Shown here: piece after piece, positions 16,699 through 25,919 of the stretch
Numbering within the stretch: position 1 is the stretch's first letter
Layout of the letters: each line of letters begins with the position of its first letter
Source: Candidatus Thiodiazotropha sp. (ex Epidulcina cf. delphinae)
GTDB lineage: Bacteria; Pseudomonadota; Gammaproteobacteria; Chromatiales; Chromatiaceae
Length of the DNA: 58,604 nucleotides
NCBI GenBank assembly: GCA_025656455.1
Contig: JAHXHS010000033.1
Coordinates: forward strand, 1 to 58,604
Direction of reading: 5' to 3'
The notes under the pieces: generated by a model
Told to the model about the DNA's origin: nothing
Databases searched by the model: none
What the model saw: the letters and a program-made list of their open reading frames with translations, nothing else
Made by a program: the position numbers and the translations under genes

Positions 16699-17553
16699 CT
16701 AACCTACGTTCGGGTTAGTAGTTGTATTCCAAGCACCAGACCCAATCGTTTTCTGCACATAGGCTTTGAAGTCAGTAGCAGGGCGACCAAGCGCCTCTTC
16801 AACCCCCGTCATCACATTGCTGTTTCTGCCGTCGAATACAACGGTAAACAACTCACGTAGTAACCATTGATAGTCTTCTGACACGCCCTGTTCGCGCAAC
16901 GCATTGATATAGTCATTCAGGGGTACGGGAGTGTATTTCACGGGGCGTCCCAAGGCCTCTGATACTTCTTCGATACACTGAGCAAAATTCAGCGCGCGTG
17001 GGCCAGTGAGTTCATAGAGCTTATTGCGATGACGAGGATCGGTTAACGTCGCCACCGCAACATCTGCAATATCATCTGCGTCAACAAACGGTTCAAGGGT
17101 GTCTGTAGCAGGCAAAACCAACTCACCCGCTAAGATACCCTCCAGCATAAAGTTTTCGCTAAAGTTTTGGTTAAACCAACTGCATCGGACAATATTCCAA
17201 GGGATACCACTGCTTATAAGAACGTCCTCTGCACGTTGTGCACCCTCTTCTCCTCGGCCTGAAAGCAAAACCATGTGTTCCAACCCGGCTTCAGCAGCAA
17301 CGCGCACAAACGATTTTATCGTCGCTTCTGCGCGCGGTACGGCAAGATCCGGCTGATAAGTGACATAAGCACTGCGCGTCCCCTTAATCGCAGACTCCCA
17401 TGTAGCAGGGTCCTCCCAATCAAATGATGGTGCTGTTGATCGGGAAACTGGACGTGTTGCATATCCAAGGGACTGTAGGCGCTGATCGACTCGAGCGCCT
17501 GTTTTTCCATTTTTACCGATGATGAGAATGGGTGAGTCTTGCATGGTGTTCAT
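16699..17553 (-). CDS. NmrA-like NAD(P)-binding protein
   Basis: A 284-residue atypical short-chain dehydrogenase. The N-terminus ILIIGKNGKTGARV matches the NmrA-type GxxGxxG dinucleotide loop. Residues ~95-110 carry HMVLLSGRG, and a segment GIPWNIVRCSWFNQNF is characteristic of the azoreductase/NmrA group. The catalytic Tyr-x-x-x-Lys is absent, so it may be a redox sensor or a reductase of quinone or azo substrates. It is divergent from an AraC regulator 150 bp away, which probably controls it. Its stop lies 46 bp from element T copy 1. Confidence 0.85.
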   Translation of the reverse strand: MNTMQDSPILIIGKNGKTGARVDQRLQSLGYATRPVSRSTAPSFDWEDPATWESAIKGTRSAYVTYQPDLAVPRAEATIKSFVRVAAEAGLEHMVLLSGRGEEGAQRAEDVLISSGIPWNIVRCSWFNQNFSENFMLEGILAGELVLPATDTLEPFVDADDIADVAVATLTDPRHRNKLYELTGPRALNFAQCIEEVSEALGRPVKYTPVPLNDYINALREQGVSEDYQWLLRELFTVVFDGRNSNVMTGVEEALGRPATDFKAYVQKTIGSGAWNTTTNPNVG

Positions 17554-17703
17554 CTCCTGTATTGGTTAACGAACAACGTGCTCGTTATGGAGATAACTAT
17601 GGCTCAGGCCAACCGGATCAACAATCACAGTCAGTCCATATTTATTTGCAGTTCGTCCATATTATCTAGATTATTCATCAAAATATGCCACAATACTTAG
17701 ACT

Positions 17704-18666
17704 ATGCGTACTGGCGCCAACATACCCAGCTCTACCGATCCGCTCGGCGAGACGCTACATCTGCTTCGGCTTACGGGCACTCTTTACTGTCGTTCCGAGC
17801 TAACGGCGCCATGGGGTGTAGACCTTCCTCCCTTTGAAGATTGCATGATGTTTCATATCGTAACCAAAGGGCATTGCTGGCTTGAGGTCAAAGGCGAGGA
17901 GTCCCGTTTCTTACAACAAGGGAGCCTGGTGCTGATTCCTCATGGCGACGGACATTGCGTCCGCAGCCGCCCGGAAGATATGGCAGTACCGCTGTTCGAC
18001 ATACCGGTTGAAAAAGTCAGTGATCGCTACGAAATCATGCATTATGGCGGTGCCGGTGAATCAACCCACCTCACCTGCTGTGTCGTACGCTTTGATCACG
18101 TCGCGGGCCAGAAACTCATTTCACTGTTACCCAAGGTGTTGCATATCAACAGCTTGATGGATGATGAAGACAGCTGGTTGCAAAGCACGCTACGTTTTAT
18201 TGCCCGTGAAGCAAGGGAATTACGCCCCGGCGGTGAAACGGTCATTACACATCTGGCTGATATTCTCATTATTCAAGCCATCCGCTCGTGGATCGACTCA
18301 GCTCCAAAGGCAGAACAGGGATGGCTTGCCGCCCTGCGCGATATACAAGTGGGAAAGGCCCTTGCTGCGATTCACCGCGAACCAGAAAAGGAGTGGACCC
18401 TGGCCTCGTTAGCCAAGGAGGTAGGGATGTCGCGCTCGGGTTTTTCCGCTCGCTTTACCAACCTGGTAGGTGAATCAGCCATGCGCTATCTCACCCAGTG
18501 GCGTATGCAGCTTGCGCGCGGACAACTGCAAAAGACGTCGGATTCACTCTCAATTCTCGCCGACCGCCTTGGCTATCAATCTGAAGCCGCGTTTTGCCGA
18601 GCCTTCAAGCGGGAATTCGGTGTACCGCCAGGAAGCGTACGCAACAGTGCCAAAGAAGCAGGTTAG
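17704..18666 (+). CDS. AraC-family transcriptional regulator with cupin sensor
   Basis: Residues ~20-210 match the Cupin_6-type ligand-binding domain (CMMFHIVTKGHCWLEV and GSLVLIPHGDGH). Residues ~225-315 hold two helix-turn-helix motifs, the second reading LSILADRLGYQSEAAFCRAFKREFG, the AraC hallmark. Family members regulate oxidoreductase genes next to them in response to small toxic molecules. The divergent NmrA gene is the likely target. The stop codon is at the degraded left end of element T copy 2. Confidence 0.9.
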   Translation: MRTGANIPSSTDPLGETLHLLRLTGTLYCRSELTAPWGVDLPPFEDCMMFHIVTKGHCWLEVKGEESRFLQQGSLVLIPHGDGHCVRSRPEDMAVPLFDIPVEKVSDRYEIMHYGGAGESTHLTCCVVRFDHVAGQKLISLLPKVLHINSLMDDEDSWLQSTLRFIAREARELRPGGETVITHLADILIIQAIRSWIDSAPKAEQGWLAALRDIQVGKALAAIHREPEKEWTLASLAKEVGMSRSGFSARFTNLVGESAMRYLTQWRMQLARGQLQKTSDSLSILADRLGYQSEAAFCRAFKREFGVPPGSVRNSAKEAG

Positions 18667-18918
18667 CTCAGCGAAAACGGAGTTCATCTTGTTCCCATGT
18701 TCTACGCGTTTCGTAGGGTGCGGCCCTGCCGCACCGTAACTTGAAGCCCTGGAACCCAAGATATTGGGTCAGGGGGCCGCGAAGTGAAGAAATCCGTCAT
18801 AGCAAACAGGAGCGCAACCCAGCATGGTGCGGCAGGGCCGCACCCTACGCCCTGTCCGCATTGTGCGTTCCCACATAGAACATGGGAACGCGTTAAATTT
18901 GAACTCCGAAACTTGAGT
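18666..18918. mobile_element. MITE-like element T, copy 2 (inverted)
   Basis: Same sequence as 16402-16652 read on the other strand (CGGAGTTCATCTTGTTCC to GAACTCCGAAACTTGAGT). The first ~10 bases of the terminal repeat are lost. GCGAAAACGG occurs on both sides (18672 and 18927), possibly a duplicated target. It starts at the last base of the AraC stop codon. The following 19 kb mark (18919-19182) shows no gene. Confidence 0.7.
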
Positions 18919-19182
18919 TATAACTCGCGAAAACGGTCATGACATCATAAAGTCGAGCATTCTTTATTACTATTGACTTGGCAATAAGGGGGTATTGCGA
19001 GAAGCGTCGGCTATTTGAGAGAGCGTCTAGACAGCCGCCTGCTCGAACTTGGTTTGAAAGGGAATGGCGCTGGACTTTCTCGCAACCCTTTGTAATTTAT
19101 GGGCGTCTGAAAAATTGAAAGCTAACAGGCCCTTGCTTGCCTTTCAAGGTATTAAGGGAGTTATCACTCCCCCAAAACGATA

Positions 19183-19259
19183 TGGCGCGCCCGACAGGAT
19201 TTGAACCTGTGACCCCCGCCTTCGGAGGGCGGTACTCTATCCAGCTGAGCTACGGGCGC
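19183..19259 (-). tRNA. tRNA-Arg (CCG)
   Basis: Read on the minus strand the sequence starts GCGCCCGTAGCTCAGC. It has a 7-bp acceptor stem GCGCCCG/CGGGCGC, a D-arm GCTC/GAGT, an anticodon stem CCGCC/GGCGG around loop CTCCGAA (anticodon CCG, codon CGG) and a T-arm ACAGG TTCGAAT CCTGT. The discriminator is G and CCA is encoded. Length is 77 bases. CGG is a rare or secondary Arg codon in many gammaproteobacteria and this is usually a single-copy gene. Confidence 0.95.
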
Positions 19260-19271
19260 TGTATTCGTCGA

Positions 19272-19300
19272 CGGCGCCCGGGATGCATCTCCGGGCGCCG
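19272..19300. other. Strong GC hairpin beside tRNA-Arg
   Basis: CGGCGCCCGG and CCGGGCGCCG enclose a 9-base loop, a perfect 10-bp stem 13 bases from the tRNA 5' end. No T-run follows on either strand, so it is not a typical terminator. It may be an RNA-structure or protein-binding site in the tRNA leader. Confidence 0.45.
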
Positions 19301-19442
19301 AAGCGAGAGCTAGTTTAGCGGCCCTGGCTGGCGCCGTCCAACCCTGTTCGCTCTTTTTTTCGGCTGCGGGTATAATCGCCGGATTTTGCGGAGTTGCCCA
19401 TCTCATTGGGCGCAATCGATTGATAAACGGAGGAATACGCCC

Positions 19443-19964
19443 GTGAAGATAAATACTGTATCCAAGTTTGGCGCCCAGGTTCTGTTCGGCGCCGCTGCGC
19501 TATTATTCGCTGGCCAGTCCCTGGCTGAAGCTCGGGCGGATGTGCTTGAGAGGATTGCCCCTGTCGGAAAGGTGGCTGTTGAGAAGAAGGCGGCTACCGC
19601 GGCGCCGGCCGCGACCCCTGCCGAGGCGCAGGCTACGGAAGCGGTTGTGGCTTCGGTACCTGCAGAAGCGGTTGCCCCCGCGGCAGCATCTGCCCCCGCC
19701 GCCCAGGCGGCAGGCGGCGATCAGATGGCGTTGGCGACCAGTTCCGGTTGCATGGCTTGTCATCAGATCGAGATGAAGGTGGTAGGACCTGCCTACAAGG
19801 AGGTGGCTGCAAAGTACAAGGATGATGCGGGCGCGATCGATATGCTGGTGGCGAAGGTGAAGGCTGGTGGCGTCGGCGCCTGGGGGGAGATTCCCATGCC
19901 GCCCAATGCGCATGTCTCGGATGAGAATATCCGCGCCATCGTTAGCTGGGTGCTGACCCTCTAA
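19443..19964 (+). CDS. Periplasmic cytochrome c (c5/c551-type) with Ala/Pro linker
   Basis: Start is the GTG at 19443: GGAGG lies nine bases upstream and the Sec signal (FGAAALLFAGQSLAEA) follows at once; an ATG at 19386 would bury it. Residues ~45-95 are a low-complexity Ala/Pro/Glu linker. The C-terminal 75 residues are a class I cytochrome domain with CMACHQIEMKVVGPAYKEVA and the Met ligand in IPMPPN. The long linker suggests a tethered electron shuttle between membrane complexes. It is transcribed alone. Confidence 0.88.
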   Translation: MKINTVSKFGAQVLFGAAALLFAGQSLAEARADVLERIAPVGKVAVEKKAATAAPAATPAEAQATEAVVASVPAEAVAPAAASAPAAQAAGGDQMALATSSGCMACHQIEMKVVGPAYKEVAAKYKDDAGAIDMLVAKVKAGGVGAWGEIPMPPNAHVSDENIRAIVSWVLTL

Positions 19965-20137
19965 CTTGCCTGTCAGTGTCCTGGAAATAAAGGACCATCC
20001 GATCTTGCTCGTCATCCCGGCGTATGTCGGAGAAGTGGTGCATGGATGCACCGTTTACGGACCTAAGGATGGAATCCAGGTGCTCCACGATTATCGACTG
20101 TTTGTCTTGCAGCAAAAAAACGTTTCTCGTTAGATCA

Positions 20138-20208
20138 GTAGGTCACGTTGCGCAGCTACGTGACACCCCCCTGAGTCAGGTAGCCGCTCCGCGTCAACCT
20201 GACCTACC
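20138..20208. repeat. Core of repeat R only
   Basis: GTAGGTCACGTTGCGCAG through CCTGACCTAC, the two-hairpin core without the flanking arms. It lies in a mosaic of repeats: 20030-20075 also shares GTTTACGGACC and AAGGATGGAAT with 38640-38690. Confidence 0.7.
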
Positions 20209-20239
20209 AACCCTTCGGGCGCTCCTGTGGTGTCCCGCG

Positions 20240-20375
20240 GCGGCGTTGCAGTGCTTGACAAGGACTTGCCATTGCCTGCGAGGCGCGCCTAGCACCCCAA
20301 GGGCACTTCCTACGGGCGCGCTCAACCGCTTCCCGGTTCGCTGAACCCGACAATATCACCTTGAAAGAGTACTAG
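20240..20375. mobile_element. MITE B, right-hand part
   Basis: Shares GCCATTGCCTGCGAGGCG, the string CGCGCCTAGC and the end ACAATATCACCTTGAAAG...AGTACTAG with the copies at 1539 and 34966. The left end is missing. Its terminal CTAG supplies the stop codon of rep (CTA at 20372-20374 on the minus strand). Confidence 0.65.
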
Positions 20376-22375
20376 TTAAGCAGTGATTTCAGATTGGCCA
20401 GATGGGCCGATCCCCGTTCCTGTTTCTGCTCCTTCGTGAGCGGATTTTCTCTCCCTTCCCAACACAGCTCTTGCTGCGGCAGCTCCTGCAAAAAACGGCT
20501 CGGCTCACTGGCGACCATCTCACCGAAACGTTTGCGCTTGGCCGCGTAGGTCATCACGAGGCTGCGCTGGGCTCGGGTAAGGCCCACATAGGCGAGCCGG
20601 CGCTCCTCTTCGATGTTGTCCTCTTCGATACTGCTGCGGTGGGGCAGCAGATCCTCTTCCATGCCGACCAGGAAGACATGGGGAAATTCCAGCCCCTTGG
20701 CGGCATGCAGGGTCATCAGGTGGACCTGGTTCTGCTGCTGCTCCTCATTCTGTCGCTCCAGAAGGTCCATCAGGGTCAGGTGGTTGACCATCTCCGCCAG
20801 GGTCTTCTCCTGTAGTTCGCCCTGGTGCAGGGCCTTGAGCCAAGCCAGCAGATCGGTGACATGCTCCATGCGTCGCTCGGCCACTGTGTTACTGCTGGAA
20901 TTTTCCCTTACCCAGTCGCGGTAGTCGATTTCGTCGACCAGGCTGCGGATCGCCCCCAGGGGATCCCCATCCGCCTGGCGGGCATGATGTCCGATGAGCC
21001 GGGAAAAGCCCTGTAGTCGATCATAGGTGCGGCCGTTCAGTAGGCTTTGCAGGCCGATTTCATCACAGGCGGGGAGCAGGGCCGTTTGCCGCTGACGGGC
21101 GTAGTCGCTCAGTTTCTCCAGGGTGTTGGGGCCGATCTCTCGGCGCGGAGTGTTGACGATGCGCAGGAAGGCGCTGTCATCCTCCGGATTGGCAAGCAGG
21201 CGCAGATAGGCCATGACATCCTTGACCTCGGTGCGGGCGAAGAACGAAGTGCCGCCGCTGAGGAAATAGGGGATGTTATGGGTGCGCAGGGCCTTCTCGA
21301 AGGGCCTGGCCTGGTGGTTGCCGCGATAGAGAATGGCGCAGTCACTGTTGCCGGCCTTGGCGGTGAACTTCAAGTGGATGATTTCGGACACCACCTTCTC
21401 CGCTTCCTGCTCCTCGTTGCGGCACTCCAGCACCCGCAACTCGGGGCCCGGACCCAGTTCACTCCAGAGCTGTTTGTCGAAGACATGGGGGTTGTGGCTG
21501 ATCAGTCGGTTGGCCGATCTTAGAATACGTCCGCTGGAACGGTAGTTCTGCTCCAGCTTGATCAGCTTCAGCCGAGGGAAGTCGGCCTGCAGTCGCGCCA
21601 GATTCTCCGGCCGGGCGCCACGCCAGGCGTATATCGACTGGTCATCGTCGCCGACCACGGTGAAGGCGGCACGCACTCCGACCAGTAGCTTGACCAGTTC
21701 GTACTGGGCCTGATTGGTGTCCTGGTACTCGTCGACCAGCAGATAGCGGATGCGGTTTTGCCAGGTCTCCAGGGCGTCCGGGTGTTCGCGGAACAGGGTT
21801 ACCGGGGTCAGGATCAGGTCGTCGAAGTCGACGGCGTTGAAGGCCTTCAGGCTGCGTTGGTAGGCGGTGTAGAGCAAGGCCTGCCGGGTTTGCAGGTCGT
21901 CTTCAGCCCCTGCCAGGGCCTGCTCGGGAGTGATCAGATCGTTCTTCCAACCCGAGATGGCCCACTGGGTGGCGTTCACCTCCGATTCGTCCCCCCTGTT
22001 GTGTTTGCGCAACAGGTCTTTCAACAGAGTGGCGCCATCCTGTTGATCGAAAATGGAGAAAGCGGATTTGTAACCGAGCCGTCGCACCTCTCGGCGCAGA
22101 ATATTGAGGCCAAGGGTATGAAAGGTAGAGATGACGGGGCCGTTGCCCTTGTCGCGCCCCACCACCTTGGCGACGCGCGCTCTCATCTCCCGGGCCGCTT
22201 TGTTGGTGAAAGTGACGGCGGTGATCTGTTGGGGTTCGATACCGCACTGCTTTGCCAGATAGCCGATCTTGGTGGTGATCACCCGGGTTTTGCCGCTGCC
22301 TGCGCCGGCAAGCACCAACAGAGGGCTATCGATGTAGCGCACCGCTTGTTGTTGGCGTGGGTTGAGATCGGACAT
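20372..22375 (-). CDS. ATP-dependent DNA helicase Rep
   Basis: A 667-residue superfamily 1A 3'-5' helicase, close to the usual 670 of Rep. Motif I is AGAGSGKTRVI (about residues 20-30), motif II is LLVDEYQDTN, motif III has GDDDQSIYAWRGA, motif IV LEQNYRSS, and motifs V/VI include LMTLHAAKGLEFPHVF and VGLTRAQ. It restarts stalled replication forks and clears proteins from DNA. The gene diverges from the LOG-family gene. The C-terminus ends in SLLN followed by a stop contributed by MITE B, so the last residues may be altered; Rep C-termini are variable and function should persist. Confidence 0.96.
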   Translation of the reverse strand: MSDLNPRQQQAVRYIDSPLLVLAGAGSGKTRVITTKIGYLAKQCGIEPQQITAVTFTNKAAREMRARVAKVVGRDKGNGPVISTFHTLGLNILRREVRRLGYKSAFSIFDQQDGATLLKDLLRKHNRGDESEVNATQWAISGWKNDLITPEQALAGAEDDLQTRQALLYTAYQRSLKAFNAVDFDDLILTPVTLFREHPDALETWQNRIRYLLVDEYQDTNQAQYELVKLLVGVRAAFTVVGDDDQSIYAWRGARPENLARLQADFPRLKLIKLEQNYRSSGRILRSANRLISHNPHVFDKQLWSELGPGPELRVLECRNEEQEAEKVVSEIIHLKFTAKAGNSDCAILYRGNHQARPFEKALRTHNIPYFLSGGTSFFARTEVKDVMAYLRLLANPEDDSAFLRIVNTPRREIGPNTLEKLSDYARQRQTALLPACDEIGLQSLLNGRTYDRLQGFSRLIGHHARQADGDPLGAIRSLVDEIDYRDWVRENSSSNTVAERRMEHVTDLLAWLKALHQGELQEKTLAEMVNHLTLMDLLERQNEEQQQNQVHLMTLHAAKGLEFPHVFLVGMEEDLLPHRSSIEEDNIEEERRLAYVGLTRAQRSLVMTYAAKRKRFGEMVASEPSRFLQELPQQELCWEGRENPLTKEQKQERGSAHLANLKSLLN

Positions 22376-22500
22376 GGGTTAATTCGGTTTAATCGGGAAG
22401 CGGAAGGTTACGCAGTGACGCGATTCATTTCAACAGCGGGGCGGTGTCTTGTTATGATGCCGTGATGCAGCCTTTGGAAAACGAAAAGAGTGAACCCTTC

Positions 22501-23223
22501 ATGACCATCACAAGAGACAGGCGCCGTAGTCCTCGGGGCGGTTCGGACCGCCAACTGACCCGTGAATCCTGGCGGGTATTCCAGATCATGGCCGAGTTCG
22601 TCGAGGGCTTCGAGCAGCTGGCTCAGATCAGTCCCTCGGTGAGCTTCTTCGGTTCCGCGCGCACCCCCCGCGACCATCCTCACTACGCCTTGGCGGAAGA
22701 GATCGCCCGGCTGCTCTCGGATAGCGGCTTCTCCGTTGTCAGCGGTGGCGGGCCCGGTATCATGGAGGCGGCCAACAAAGGGGCCTTCGAGGGTAAGTCC
22801 ACCAGTATCGGGCTGAATATTCAGCTGCCCATGGAGCAGGCCGGCAACGCCTATCAGGATATCGCCCTCAACTTCCGCCACTTCTTCGCACGCAAGGTGA
22901 TGTTCGTGAAACACGCCTCGGCCTACGTGGTGCTGCCAGGCGGTTTCGGCACCCTGGACGAGATGGCGGAGATCCTGACCCTGGTGCAGACCGGGAAGAC
23001 CCGTAAGATCCCCATCGTTCTGGTGGATGGCCAGTTTTGGCAAGGTTTGCTGATCTGGTTTCGCACGACCCTCTGTGAAGCGGGCACCATCAGTGAGGAG
23101 GATCTCGACCTGGTGCAGGTCTGTAATCAGCCCAAAGAGGTGGTGGACGCGATTTTCGCCCATTACGAGACCCGCCGTTTCGAACCCTCGCCGGCGGAAC
23201 AGGAGATACTGTTGGAGCTGTAA
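22501..23223 (+). CDS. LOG-family protein (TIGR00730-type nucleotide 5'-monophosphate phosphoribohydrolase)
   Basis: Rossmann-like enzyme with the family signature SGGGPGIMEAANKGA and the second motif PGGFGTLDEMAEILT, which bind the substrate phosphate and ribose. Family members cleave nucleoside monophosphates to base and ribose 5-phosphate; in plants and actinobacteria they release cytokinins. The start at ATG 22501 is preferred (GAGTG upstream); in-frame ATGs at 22465 and a start at 22444 are alternatives. The gene heads a run of plus-strand genes with DUF2782 45 bp on. Confidence 0.88.
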   Translation: MTITRDRRRSPRGGSDRQLTRESWRVFQIMAEFVEGFEQLAQISPSVSFFGSARTPRDHPHYALAEEIARLLSDSGFSVVSGGGPGIMEAANKGAFEGKSTSIGLNIQLPMEQAGNAYQDIALNFRHFFARKVMFVKHASAYVVLPGGFGTLDEMAEILTLVQTGKTRKIPIVLVDGQFWQGLLIWFRTTLCEAGTISEEDLDLVQVCNQPKEVVDAIFAHYETRRFEPSPAEQEILLEL

Positions 23224-23267
23224 CAGAGCCCCAACCCGGTATCTTATGCGCCTCCCTGGAGGGAGAA

Positions 23268-23615
23268 ATGTCTATCTATGTAACAATAATCATCCGAACG
23301 GCCCTGTGGTTGGCGCTACTCCCCCCAATCGTCATCGCGGCAGAGGATCAGGCCGTCCCCGAACCGCCGGAGCTGCCTCTGCCCGATGCGGTCGTCGATG
23401 ACGAGGCGATCGAGCCGGAGGTGACGATCATCAAGCGAGAGGAGGGGACGATCTATGAATACCGGGTCAACGGCCAGCTCTATATGGTCAAGGTCCAACC
23501 GGACAGCGGACCCGCCTACTATATGGTCGACCGGGATGGGGATGGCGAATTCGATTCCCGTTCCAACGATCCGACCAATATCTCCGTGCCGCAATGGATT
23601 CTGATGCGTTGGTGA
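23268..23615 (+). CDS. DUF2782 exported protein
   Basis: 115 residues with an N-terminal signal (IIRTALWLALLPPIVIAAE) and a C-terminal compact domain: EVTIIKREEGTIYEYRVNG, YMVKVQP, YYMVDRDGDGEF and a terminal VPQWILMRW. This is the DUF2782 pattern, a small gammaproteobacterial periplasmic protein of unknown role, often encoded close to polA or thrB. RBS GGAGGGAG lies just before ATG. Fourteen bases separate it from the TRAP permease gene, so they may be cotranscribed. Confidence 0.85.
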   Translation: MSIYVTIIIRTALWLALLPPIVIAAEDQAVPEPPELPLPDAVVDDEAIEPEVTIIKREEGTIYEYRVNGQLYMVKVQPDSGPAYYMVDRDGDGEFDSRSNDPTNISVPQWILMRW

Positions 23616-23631
23616 CTGGCCGAAAAAACCG

Positions 23632-24177
23632 ATGAGAAGTCTTGTCGTGACGCTCGAGCGGCTGGCGTCGCTGTTCGAGGCGGTCAACGAATGGTCGGGC
23701 CGGGCCGTTTCATGGCTGAGCCTGCTGATGGTGCTGGTGACCTTTGCCGTGGTGGTGTTGCGCTACGTCTTCGATATGGGCTGGATCTGGTTACAGGAGT
23801 CGGTCACCTTCATGCACGGGGCGCTGTTTCTGGTCGGCGCCGCCTACACCCTAAGGCATGAAGGGCATGTCCGGGTCGATATCTTTTTTCACCGCTTCTC
23901 GGAGCGGGGGCGCGCCTGGGTCGATCTGTTCGGCAGCCTGCTGCTGCTGTTGCCGGTCTGTCTATTCATCTTCACAGTCAGTTGGGACTATGTGGCCGTG
24001 TCCTGGTCGTTACGAGAGGGCTCTCGGGAAGCGGGCGGGCTAGACGGCGTCTACCTGTTCAAGGGCCTGATCCTGGTGATGGCCGGACTGCTGGTGCTGC
24101 AGGGTATCGCCATTGTCATCCGTTGCCTGTCCAGGCTGTTGGGCATGGCCGGCGATGAACCGGCAGAGGCTGCCTGA
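23632..24177 (+). CDS. TRAP transporter small permease (DctQ-type)
   Basis: 181 residues with four predicted membrane helices (around 27-47, 62-82, 100-122 and 145-165), as in DctQ. GAAYTLRHEGHVRVDIFF is the conserved DctQ core. It pairs with the large subunit in sodium-driven uptake of organic acids. The stop overlaps the next start as TGATG. No periplasmic binding protein (DctP) is encoded in the window, so the ligand is unknown. Confidence 0.93.
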   Translation: MRSLVVTLERLASLFEAVNEWSGRAVSWLSLLMVLVTFAVVVLRYVFDMGWIWLQESVTFMHGALFLVGAAYTLRHEGHVRVDIFFHRFSERGRAWVDLFGSLLLLLPVCLFIFTVSWDYVAVSWSLREGSREAGGLDGVYLFKGLILVMAGLLVLQGIAIVIRCLSRLLGMAGDEPAEAA

Positions 24178-25556
24178 TGGTTGAGTTTCTGCCGCTTATC
24201 CTGTTTCTTGTGGTCTGTCTGGTGTTGTTGTTGGGCTATCCGGTGGCTTTCTCATTGGGGGGCACCGCCCTGGTTTTTGCCTGGATCGGCGGCATCACCG
24301 GACACTTCGACGACGCCTTCCTGCAGGCCCTGCCAAATCGTCTTTACGGCATCATGACCAACGAGACGCTGATCGCCGTGCCCCTATTCGTGTTCATGGG
24401 CGTGATGTTGGAGCGGTCCCGGGTGGCGGAGAACCTGCTCGACACCATGGCCAGCCTGTTCGGACCGTTGCGTGGCGGACTGGGTATCTCGGTGACCCTG
24501 GTGGGCATGCTGTTGGCCGCCAGCACCGGCATTGTGGGCGCCACGGTGGTCACCATGGGGTTGTTGTCCCTCCCGACCATGCTCAAACGCCACTACGATC
24601 CCGCCATCTCCAGCGGGGTGATCTGTGCCGCCGGCACCTTGGGGCAGATCATTCCTCCCTCGATTATCCTGGTGTTGTTGGGGGATGTACTGTCAGCCGC
24701 CTATCAGCAGGCGCAGCTGAACATGGGGATCTTCTCGCCGGATACCGTCTCCGTGGGCGATCTTTTCGTCGGCGCGTTTGTGCCCGGTCTGATGTTGGTG
24801 ATGCTCTATCTGTGCTATCTGGTGGGAGTCGCCATCCTTAAACCGGACCAGGTTCCGGCGATTCCCAAGGCGGAGCGGGAGCTGGAGCGACAGCTATTGC
24901 TGAGGGTGCTGAAGGTGCTGGTTCCGCCCCTGTTGCTGATCGTTGCCGTGCTCGGTTCCATCCTGGGCGGGTTGGCCACGCCGACCGAGGCCGCATCGGT
25001 GGGGGCGATCGGCGCCATTCTGCTGGCCATCAGTCAGAGGCAGTTCAATCGGGTTACCCTGAAGGCGGTCATGATCGGCACTACCAAAGTGACCAGCATG
25101 GTGTTCCTGATCTTCATCGGCGCTTCGCTCTTCTCCCTGGTGTTTCGCGGCTTCGGGGGTGATGAAGTGGTGACCGAGTTACTCACGGATCTGCCCGGCG
25201 GGGTGGTCGGCGCGATGCTGGTGGTGATGCTGGTGATGTTCCTGCTTGGCTTCATCCTCGATTTTATCGAGATCACCTTCGTGGTGGTCCCCATCGTTGG
25301 GCCGATTCTGCTCTCCATGGGGCTCGATCCGGTCTGGCTCGGGGTGATGATCGCCATCAACCTGCAGACCTCCTTTCTAACGCCTCCCTTCGGTTTTGCG
25401 CTTTTCTATCTGCGTGGCGTTGCGCCCAGGGAAGTCACTACGGTCGCCATCTATCGAGGCGTCGCGCCGTTTATCGTCATTCAACTGCTGATGTTGGGAT
25501 TGCTCGCCTACTGGCCCGGCTTGGCGACCTGGCTGCCGACCCTGGTTTATGGGTAG
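24177..25556 (+). CDS. TRAP transporter large permease (DctM-type)
   Basis: 459 residues with about twelve membrane helices. Signature segments are GYPVAFSLGG, GVMLERSR, AASTGIVGATVVTMGL, LGQIIPPSIILVLLGD and TPTEAASVGAIGA, all typical of DctM. It forms the secondary-transport subunit of a TRAP system. It is translationally coupled to the small subunit and is the last gene of the unit; repeat D follows. Confidence 0.95.
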   Translation: MVEFLPLILFLVVCLVLLLGYPVAFSLGGTALVFAWIGGITGHFDDAFLQALPNRLYGIMTNETLIAVPLFVFMGVMLERSRVAENLLDTMASLFGPLRGGLGISVTLVGMLLAASTGIVGATVVTMGLLSLPTMLKRHYDPAISSGVICAAGTLGQIIPPSIILVLLGDVLSAAYQQAQLNMGIFSPDTVSVGDLFVGAFVPGLMLVMLYLCYLVGVAILKPDQVPAIPKAERELERQLLLRVLKVLVPPLLLIVAVLGSILGGLATPTEAASVGAIGAILLAISQRQFNRVTLKAVMIGTTKVTSMVFLIFIGASLFSLVFRGFGGDEVVTELLTDLPGGVVGAMLVVMLVMFLLGFILDFIEITFVVVPIVGPILLSMGLDPVWLGVMIAINLQTSFLTPPFGFALFYLRGVAPREVTTVAIYRGVAPFIVIQLLMLGLLAYWPGLATWLPTLVYG

Positions 25557-25579
25557 CTGAAAGTGACAGGCATAATGCG

Positions 25580-25787
25580 TCCGCAAATGAACGCTAATAA
25601 ACGCAAATGGGTTTATCTTGATTTTTTGGATCTTCCCCTGATCGGATGGGTAGGTCATGCAAATCACAATAAATTCTGTTCGCCTAGGCTCAAAGGCTAA
25701 TCGTCCACCCGCCTTTGCCGGCTTGCCCCAAAAACCCAAATCCTGGAGACGAAACCCATTTGCGTTCATTAGCGTTCATTTGCGGAC
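25580..25787. mobile_element. MITE-like element D, copy 1
   Basis: 208 bp with ~33-bp inverted ends: GTCCGCAAATGAACGCTA on the left and its near complement on the right (TAGCGTTCATTTGCGGAC). The interior holds CTTCCCCTGATCGGATGG, also seen at 48612 and, as variants, at 34313. It is non-coding. Confidence 0.75.
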
Positions 25788-25919
25788 TCACTACGCTTAA
25801 CGCATTATATGGAGGGAGGGTCGTGCTTTATTTGGCATCCCTGCGCAGACGCACCCTGCAACCATGGGAATGTCCGTCTTGACCTTGAGAAATTTCAATC
25901 CCTTGAAAAAGGCTCTCGA

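Noticed and set aside
19272..19300. Intrinsic terminator beside tRNA-Arg
   Set aside because: Strong stem but no T-run on either strand, so kept only as an unassigned hairpin.
22376..23163. 251-codon minus-strand frame opposite the LOG-family gene
   Set aside because: Antisense shadow of a gene with both LOG signatures intact.
23632..25556. Complete TRAP uptake system
   Set aside because: No DctP-type binding protein is encoded nearby, so only the permease pair is called.
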